Of a stretch of 64,000 nucleotides of DNA, positions 49,501 through 59,500 are shown in pieces. This DNA is from Ostrinia nubilalis (Eukaryota > Arthropoda > Insecta > Lepidoptera > Crambidae). Location of the stretch: contig NC_087095.1 in the NCBI RefSeq assembly GCF_963855985.1, positions 4,102,001-4,166,000 on the forward strand. Reading direction: 5' to 3'. Position 1 is the stretch's first letter. The number at the start of each line of letters is the position of its first letter. A program made the translations under genes and the position numbers. The notes under the pieces are model-generated. The model was not told the DNA's origin. It worked only from the letters and a program-made list of their open reading frames with translations, and ran no database searches.

Positions 49501-52500
49501 GAGTGCGGCAGCGTAGCGAGCGCGACGGTGCGGTCCTGCCTCACGACGCCCACGGCTCCGTCGAGGCGGGTGCCCGGCTGGATGGTGCGACCGGCCGCTA
49601 GCGCTGCGTTCACTTGAGCGGTAATAGCGTTTACTATGCTCTGAGTGTGAGTTGAGTTCGTACTCAAAACTGAGTCAGTCAGAGACGACTCACCGTTAGC
49701 AGAGTGCGGCAGCGTAGCGAGCGCGACGGTGCGGTCCTGCCTCACGACGCCCACGGCTCCGTCGAGGCCGACGAGGCGGGTGCCCGGCTGGATGGTGCGG
49801 CCGGCCGCTAACGCCGCGGTCACTTGCGCTGTCATAGCGTTCACTATAGTCAAAACTGAGTTAGTCAGAGATGACTCACCGTTAGCAGAGTGCGGCAGCG
49901 TAGCGAGCGCGACGGTGCGGTCCTGCCTCACGACGCCCACGGCTTCGTCGAGGCGGGTGCCCGGCTGGATGGTGCGGCCGGCCGCTAGCGCCGCGTTCAC
50001 TTGAGCGGTCATAGCGTTCACAATAGTCAAAACTGAGTCAGCCAGAGATGACTCACCGTTAGCAGAGTGCGGCAGCGTAGCGAGCGCGACGGTGCGGTCC
50101 TGCCTCACGACGCCCACGGCTTCGTCGAGGCGGGTGCCCGGCTGGATGGTGCGGCCGGCCGCTGGCGCCGCGTTCACTTGCGCGGTCATAGCGTTCACTA
50201 TAGTCAAAACTGAGTCAGTCAGAGATGACTCACCGTTAGCAGAGTGCGGCAGCGTAGCGAGCGCGACGGTGCGGTCCTGCCTCACGACGCCCACGGCGCC
50301 GTCGAGGCCGACGAGGCGGGTGCCCGGCTGGATGGTGCGGCCGGCCGCTAGCGCCGCGTTCACTTGAGCGGTCATAGCGTTTACTATGCTCTGCGTGTGC
50401 GCTGAGTTTGCGCCACCCTAGGAAAGGTGATGTGAGAGTTAAGGTAACAGTTGTAACTGGTTCATAGATTTATAAGTGATTTGCAGCTGTGTTTTTCCTA
50501 AATAAGATAATTTATATAACTGTAACTTTACCTATTAAGAAATTAATAAATAAACTCAAATTTTTATTCGTTATCTTGGGGGTCACAACCTTGAATCTTG
50601 ATTCAAAGTCTAAATCATCTTTATCAAGTACATAATATCAGTCTGGAAATTGAGTCTTGATGGGAAGTAAAATAATAACGCAGCAAAGTGTAACAACTAT
50701 AGGAGTAAACTTCAGGGTTAAGACAGAGGATATTTAATAACGAAGACTGATGAGGGAAACATCACCAAAACTAACGTAATAAATTGCTACGTCACTATTC
50801 GCTGGGTGCGAAGTACTAGGTGGGGGTAACATAATCTATCGCAGCGCTCATGGTGGTCAAAAGTAGAAATAATGTAAGCTCTGTCATCAGATGTATCTGT
50901 CAATGGCAAAGCGATTCTACATAATACATTTTAATATCATTAATTAATCGCATGAAAAGAGTCCTACTGGGAACTTAAATAAAAGAGTGGACTGTATTTC
51001 GATAGGGCTGGTTTAATAGCCGTTTACAATTTGGAAATAACTAGACTATACAACGTGGTAGTACAAAAATGAGTCACAGTAGTTGTTGTGCACAAATGTT
51101 TGCCTTATAATGAGAGCGTGAATTATTGAACTCTGCCCTTGTTTTGTTCTCAATTCTTCTACATCTCGAACTTGTCCAGCCAATACCAACAACTTTCCTT
51201 TAAATACGGTTTGTGGTTGGAATTTGATATTGTAACACTCACAAATCAGGTCTTCAAAACAATACTCATTTCGATCTGAAAACGATATTTAATTTATTAC
51301 TAGCGATACAGGAACATTCAAATACATTTACTGTTATATAATGAAACCGTTAAAGTAGCTTTTTCTTTTTGTTTTACTGTAAAACTACAACTATAAATAA
51401 AGTAAACAAACCCTGACACAATCAAAATTAAACACACTTTTTGGACTTACCTCATTTGATTTGAATGACCAAAATGATTTCAAAACCTTTTTTCCACCCA
51501 AATCGTGGTATCACAACAATTTATTAGTCGAAAATATTTGTTATTTTTTCATTTCGATATTTTTTCACAAATATACGACCTAAATGTCAATGTGACAGAA
51601 CCCACAAAGTTGTGGACGCTAGTTGGCGCTGTAATCGTGCACAGAGCCAATAGTCTGGTCCGTGAGCACGTAGAATTTTGTCCAATGACCCCTAGCTACC
51701 CATCCTTATCGCTCGCGGGTAATTATGTTGCTATCGCGCTCGCACACTCACTGCGGGTGCCAGTCGCACAGTCGCGACAGCAATATGTCGCGCGAGCGAT
51801 AAGGATGGGTAGCAAGGGGTCATTGGACAAAATTCTACGTGCTCACGGACCGGGCTTTAGTGTAACATAATAGTTGTCATCAAACCTGGAAGTGCATGGG
51901 GTGCTGCGCGGTGAACTGCACCTGAGGCCGCTGCACTGGCTGCGTTTGCTGACCAAGCTGCTGCTGCTGCTGCTGCTGCCCGTATTGCGCCCACTACGAG
52001 GAACAATATCACATCGTACAAAAGCTAAACACTGCGACATTTTATGTATTTAGGAATAAGTGCTATTTTGCAAAATAAATATTTTTAATGTAATGTGCCG
52101 ACGACTGTAAATTGTGCTGATATAAACAGTTTTAGATGACTATTGTAACTCGGATTTTTTGCGTAAAACCATAGTACAGCACTAAAGCCCGGTCTGTGAG
52201 CACGTAGAATTTTGTCCAATGACCCCAAGCGACCCATCCTTATCGCACGCGCGTAATTATATTGCTGTCGCGACTGTGCCACGGGCGCCTGCAGTGAGTG
52301 TGCGACCGCGACAGCAACATAATTAAGCGCAAGCGATACGGATGGGTAGCTTGGGGTCATTGGACAAAATTCTACGTGCTCACAGACCAGACTATAGTTG
52401 TAGCAAGAATAACAACGAATAAAATGAATATGATCATTGAAAGTAAGTAATCGTAACAATGATACAATAAGATTATTTATATCGATATTTCCCCATCACA

Positions 52501-53533
52501 AGGAGTTATCGACTATTATAGGCTTTTGTATTATACCTGCACAGGTATCTTGATCCGCTGCTGCGCAAACATTTGCTGCGGGGGCCGCTGCGGCGATTGC
52601 ACGGCGTTTCGCAGCGCTTCGTTTTTGTCTTCGCCTTCGAGTTTCACCTCCGCCTTGATCGCCTGCATTGCCGACTGTATGAAAAAAATCATATTTAATA
52701 AATACTGACATTCACGCTGATCTAAAAAATCGTCTTGTATTGAATTAGTTCAAGGAATTATTCGTGAAAGCTCGTCCGGTCATGTATTGTTAATCTTTGA
52801 TGCGAATCTAATAATCCCCTTACACTACCGCGCGCGTCATAAATCTGTGCCAGGTTTTTACCTTAGGCTGGTTTTAGAATCACGCTGACGCACGCTGACC
52901 GTCAGCGCTGATAGCCGAAATTTATGGAGCGTCGGCGCCGAGCGATCAGCGTCACTCAGAAACGTTCCCTTCAATTACATACATTTTGATTTGTCAGCGC
53001 CGACGATCAGCGAGCGGTCAGCGCGATTCTAAAATCAGTCTAAGTACTTGAGTCACAGCGCACACGAGGGCCTTTTGGCAATGTAACCAAGGCTTACTTA
53101 AGCTCACGTGTATAACTAACCTGTAGCGCCATCTGCTGATTAGTGCTAATGATCCTCTGTACGCCGTCGGAGAACATCTGCGTGACAGTTTGCTGCGGAC
53201 CGCCCTCGACTTTCACTTCGCCCTCTTGTTTCACGTCCTCCAATTCCGATTTCACCTCCTTCGTGGCTTCAATGTTTTTGACTGCTTTTTGGAGTTCCGT
53301 ATCCATTTTTGTGTCCGGCTTCTGGTCCATATCATCCCTATAACAATAATATTTATATCAGTACTAGCTTTCCGCCCGCGGCTTCGCCCGCGTTTTTGTC
53401 TGTCACAGAAAAACCTTATCGCGCTCGTCCCTGTTTCAAAGACCGGGATAAAAACTATCCTATGTCCGTTCCCGGGACTCAAACAATCTCTATGCCAAAT
53501 TTCATCAAAATCGCTTCAGTGGTTTAGGCGTGA

Positions 53534-53574
<41 letters not shown>

Positions 53575-56500
53575 GTTACTTTCGCATTTATAATATTACT
53601 ATAGATATCACATAATAATGAGTTATGTGCACCTTGAATTAATCGATTAGTCCTCGAGTGGTGACATCGTCTTCTGATCAAAGACTTAATTAGGCAGGCC
53701 TCCCACTCTATGGATTATTCGATTTAGTGAAGATAGGACCTGGATACGGGTAGCACAAGTTCAAAAGTCATGAAAATCCTTGTGGAAAGCCTTGTTCAGC
53801 AGTGGACGACCTTTGATTAAAACGAAATATGTATAAAATATGACTCACTCTGGATGTATCTTGGCGTGCCTCTCCGCCATTCCATCCTCAGCCAACTCCA
53901 GGCCATCCAGGATGTGTTCCGCATCATTGAGCGCTGCCAGCTCGGGATCAGCGTACTCCAAGATGTTGAACTGCTCGCCGATTTCCGCCGTCAGCGACTC
54001 TAAGAGTTCCTCATCATCCTCACCCCCTAGACCCGTTAGGATGTCCACCTGGGTACAAAACAATTAGGTGGTTAAAGTAAAATAGTAAGACATGGGTCTT
54101 AACGCGACGTTTATTAATTGTTTATAATTAATTATTACTTGAAATGGAACGCGAAAGTTTAAAATCTTATATTATACGTGGTTAAAGTAAGCCTGTATAA
54201 TAAGTAAGTAGTCCTATCCCACTTTTGCCATTTGGCTAAGCAAAGCCTACTTGTAGACTGATATCAAAAATTCATTATTGCAAGAAAATAGTCTTAGAGG
54301 ATAAATGGAAAAGAAGGAAGACATGAAGATGTTATGAATAATATGATACTAAAAACGAGAGTACTTACTTCGCCAATATTCCCAGTATCCTGTTCCAGTT
54401 TATCCATGTCTCCCATATCCATTTCGTCAGTCCCTTGGTCTTGATTGGATTCTTGTTTGGTCTCGCCTCCTTGACCTGTACAGAAATTGTCTATTATAAA
54501 GAAATAAGACTTTACAAGTTAAATTAAACATTATCAGCTTAAAAATGTAAGGAACAATTATTAAATTCGCATCACGGAAACGAGAAAATCTCATTGGAAG
54601 CGAACTTCTTATTAAACATTTCTGAATTCTGTACTCCACCATTAAAGCAAGCTGACAATGCCTTGTATCAACTTGTAGAACGAAATGGAGATCGCAATTT
54701 TCTAATATTGTATCAGAAAATATGTGTTTAATTATTGTCTGATGCATGTTGATTTGCCACTTTGAGTCATTGCTACATGAAAGTAAATAGAAAAATAAGT
54801 TACCTCCTTGCTGTGACATGACATTCTGTTTGTTCTGTTCCATTTGCTGCTGCGCAGCTGCGTTCGCGGCATTCTGTTGCATTTGGGCGTTATCCGCTGC
54901 CACTAAGCGTTGTTGCATTAGTACTGTGAACAAATAAAAACACTTGAGTATTAATACTCAACTTTAAGTGCATTGTAATAAGGTTCAAAACTTACTCTGA
55001 TGGTCCGGCCTTTGTCCAGGTTGCAAAGGTGTTCTTGGGCGTAAGCCTACTGGCAGAGGATGCCTAAACGGTTGTCCTTCTACATTAATGCCTTGTATTG
55101 AACCTTCTTCGTTGTTAGCTTCTGTTGAACAAATAAACACATACATTAGCATTTTATTGTATTTTACAAATGAGTGTCTGCTAATAAGCTCATTATCTAA
55201 TTTGGTAAATCAGCACTTTGTAATAGTTGAGCGAGCATACAATACTCGAAGCGATTTACAATTATTGTGAGAGCGTATTACTAAATCTCGTCGCTAGTTT
55301 TAAAAACATGTTTATTAAAGTTTAATGAAAAATAAGTGTATCATCACTTACGCGGCGGCCACATCTTGTCCGGATGCCGCTGCAGCAAGTCCCTAAGTTG
55401 TCTATTGATGTCTTCATTGTTGGTGTAGTGTAGCGGGAAGCGTTGCGCGGGGAAGGCACTTCTCGGCGCCTCAGCCGTGGGCCCGGGGGGCGCGCCGGGG
55501 CCCGCAGGGGACGCCCCACCTGGCGTGGGCGGGGCCCCGGGCCCTGCTGCTGCTGGCGACACGCTGCCGTCCGGCGCTCGTAGCCTCTGAATAGCTGCTT
55601 TCGGGAAGCAAAAAGGAAATAGGTTAGTCATGTCAGATGATGAATGAAATGTATCATCTCATCAAGACAGGCACTGTGTGGCATATTGTAATAGGTGCTA
55701 TTTAGCAATATTTTTATTAAGGTAAACAAACAGTTGCATAATAAAAATTACAATTCAAACCTTATGTAAACAGTTTAAGTAATTATACAACCAACACCGT
55801 TATACACAAGAGGACTGTAGGTATAATGTCTTTTTCCCTTTGTAGGAGAGCAGTACCTACTAGTATAAGGGCACTAGCAGCTAACGCCACTGATTTCACT
55901 AGCTGGCGTCAATACGCTATTATCATTGACGTAGATTGTGCCATAGAGTTATCTACATGATGCGCAAACGCATGTACACGAACTAATTGTGTAAGATTTG
56001 CTTCGCCGTCTTTACCGGACCCCATAAAGTAGATATAAAAATTGTTCACTCACACGTACCGTGCATCCGCTGGTCGTGGATGATCTGCTGCTGCTGCTGC
56101 GTCTGCTGCTGGCGCTGCTGCTGCAAGTGCTTCCACTGGCGCTCCTGCTCGGCCTCGCGCGCGCTGCGCTGCTGCCCGCAAGTTCGCTCCTGCTCCTACG
56201 TCACAACCGACACGTCATCGTCTGCGCTACGCTGGGGTATCACGAGACGTTGGCTGAGCCGTACACTACCCCGAGTAATCTAATGTGCGACTTGATAACT
56301 GCTAGGTATATTTTTGTCATTGTCAATGCCAAATACAGTCTAGAAACATCATACTTAAGTAATAATGAATACTACTCATTTTAAATTGAAAAAGCAGTAA
56401 AAAAAGTAATTGAAAAGGCACACAATTTAAGACTGCTATTATTAATAAGTATGTGATTCGTCTATTTGATATACGTCTAAGCCAAAGTGTCGTTCTCAGT

Positions 56501-59500
56501 ATTTTTAGAGCATTAGGCATGCTGTAGCTTCGCATGCATATTTATTTTATTTCAATTTGTACAATTGATATTTTACCACAAAACTTATACCGTTACTGTG
56601 CCTACATTTGTACAGTTTGTTAGTAAATCAACTCTAAGTATACCAAAATTATATCATCTGAATTAAAAACGACAAAATTACAACAGGTCCCGCATTATAA
56701 AACGACACTTAAGTATGAAACCGCACCTCAGAATAAATTGAAGGCTGTGTTTGGCTCAAAATCAAATAATGAAATCCAATTTAATCACAGTCCTGAATCT
56801 ACGCCTAGGTTTCATTTTAAGGTTCGTCTCATAACAGGAGCCTAGGTGACTAATTCACTATTGTGAATACATTGGAAATAATTATAAAGTCTAACTAAAT
56901 ACCTGCCCTCTTATTGAAACTTCTCACATGCGAAAAAACTACATTAAGTAAATATTGAAGTGTTTGAATATTTACACTATATCTGGTATACAGTTTTTAT
57001 ACAGTGAATGAGTACTATTCTAATATTATTACTTTTTACCTTCCGACTCCACTCATGCTTGATATTTATGTTATTGCTAACTTAACTTCATACCATTTTT
57101 TCAAGTAACTTTCATAATCTTTAGAAATTAAAAAACCAAACCAATACAGATAGATAAATTAATGAAATCTTTAGTATGACATCTTGTTAAAACATCTTTG
57201 TTAATATTTTTACACATTTTAATTAAGAACGCATAAAATTTTATTCTTGCAATGATTATTCTTGTTGTAGTTATACTTAAATATACTTATTAATATAAAT
57301 ATTATGATACAACTTAGTAAAGACGAACAACATTACCTGCAAACTTACAACTAACATTAAGAAGCTGTGTACACCAGCGTAACAACGCAAATGAACCAAC
57401 TACACTGATCAATGTTAGAATTGTTAGCACACCAAACCAGCCACCGAATGCGTCGTTAAAGCCAACACTACCAAGGCGAAGCGAAAATAAAAAAAATATC
57501 AACATTACGGAAACAGAGGACACGAGTCCGGGAGGCGCATTTGTTTTCGAGAGATGTCTTGTTTAAAAAAAAGAAGCTGAACGAAAAATAAAAAATAATC
57601 ACACAGCTTACAACGCCATCGAACAGCCAAAAAGTTTCGTCGGGTGACGGGAAATTTGGAGCTAAGCCGATCGCGAGGGAGCGCGGGTCACCCGACGCGA
57701 GACTCGCGTACACACCGCGTGCGGGGCCGTGCCGACGTCTCGGGTCACAACAGTGCGGGACGTGCTGATTTTACATTATTATCATCAAACGTATCATTTT
57801 TAATGTGTCAATGTTATTAATTAATGCACGAGACAAGCACACGAGAAGCGCGAAAGAAAAAGTATGTCGCTGATATAAATTATAACAGACAAAATCGTTT
57901 TCAATATGGAAGGCAAAAGAAAAATGAAACGATCTGCGGAAGGAGTGAAACAACTGAAACGGCGGTCCGCCGCGAAACGCTCGGGAGGGTAATAGGCGGT
58001 GTGTAGGCGAGCACGCAGCGCGCGGTACCGTGTGGCGGTCGTGCACGAGGCGCGGCAGCGTGCGCATGATCTCGGAGGGGGTGAGCACGCGGATGTGCGC
58101 GTCGGCCTCCAGGAGCCCGGCCGCCGTCACCGTGACGTTGGGCGCGCGCACCGCCGGGCCGCCCGCGACCGCCGACCCGCCCGCCGTCCCACCCGCCCCC
58201 GCCGGCGGCGTCGTCGGCGCCCTGCAGCTCTCCGCCTCGCTCGCCGCCGCCGCCGCTCCGCCGCTCGTCTATCGTAACCGTTCGCTTAACAATGGCCGGG
58301 GCCGAACCGCAACGCGTTGCGAATCATCCCACATCGCTGTCGCAGTTTGCGCGCCGAATGCAGAATATAATATACTTGTGTAAACGAGGCAAGTGTCTGG
58401 TTGGACGCGTCACTTGTTTTGTTGTCGAATGTAGACTTTTTTCATTTAGTGGTGGGTATAAAGATCAATCATTCTACATCGCTATCTCACGATATCTAGT
58501 TAGCGATATGTGATTCAGACAGGATAAATTAACTAGCTTGCGTCATCTATTTAAATACATATTTCTGGAATCAACACACATTAAAGCGAGCCACATGTGT
58601 AACAGACCGCAACACACAGATTGTCTTACTTTTTCTACTTTTTCGCAAAATAGTGTAGACAATTTAAAATCTATGTCTTGCGGTTCATTGCAAAGCGGCT
58701 CTAATGTGCACGAAATAGTTCACCACACACGACTAGTCACTAACCGCCGCCGCCGTAGACAGGACGCCAAAAAGCAAATTTTATCGATGCAGTTTCACCC
58801 TAGCAATCCCTACCCCTAACTTTAAACTTCGCGGAATACTAAAATGTATTGGGAATTTAAGTTATTTACAGCTGTGCTAAGTTTAGCGGTTAAAATCTAC
58901 AGCACCTGTGCAATCTATTGGCACTTAAAACATCGAATTTAAAGTGAGCCCACTCGAATGTCACTTGTAGCACGGTGCATATGAACTGTACAAACAGTAA
59001 AATTGTCCCAGCGATTAGCAATCTAAACAAATATGGCGACGGAGACAAGGACTCATCTTGACATACCGAGACAGTGCGGGCAGCGTGCGACTGGTCGTCG
59101 CAACTCGTGCGTAGCGTGGTTTACGGACATGAGGCGTTGCTTATGTAATTAAAACTAGCTGGTACTTTAAATGTTCCATTAAAATAATTTGGAGTGAAAA
59201 CCTTTTGTTCAATATTTAGGTTAATATCAAAAGTAAATGTTATTCAAGCGAAACGATATGCGTAAGTCACGATCATCGTCTGCGTACTTCAAATTTATTT
59301 TACTCAAATAGTAATGAAGACATTTGGAATGTTTTAGAGATAGAGCTATTTTCGTCAATATAGTTAGTCAGATGATTGACTTCCGCACATCTCGCTACTC
59401 ACTGAGTCAACACTTCAACAGCGTTATGGAATTCACTCCAAAACTGTAAGTGTGGATGACACACAGTATAACACAGTGGTAGGTGAGTCGGGTTAGCACA

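Noticed and set aside
57824..58820. Plus-strand ORFs at about 58.0-58.8 kb as a possible divergent gene
   Set aside because: The first part is antisense to a GC-rich KMT2 exon; the rest has no motif, no splice structure and AT-rich composition.
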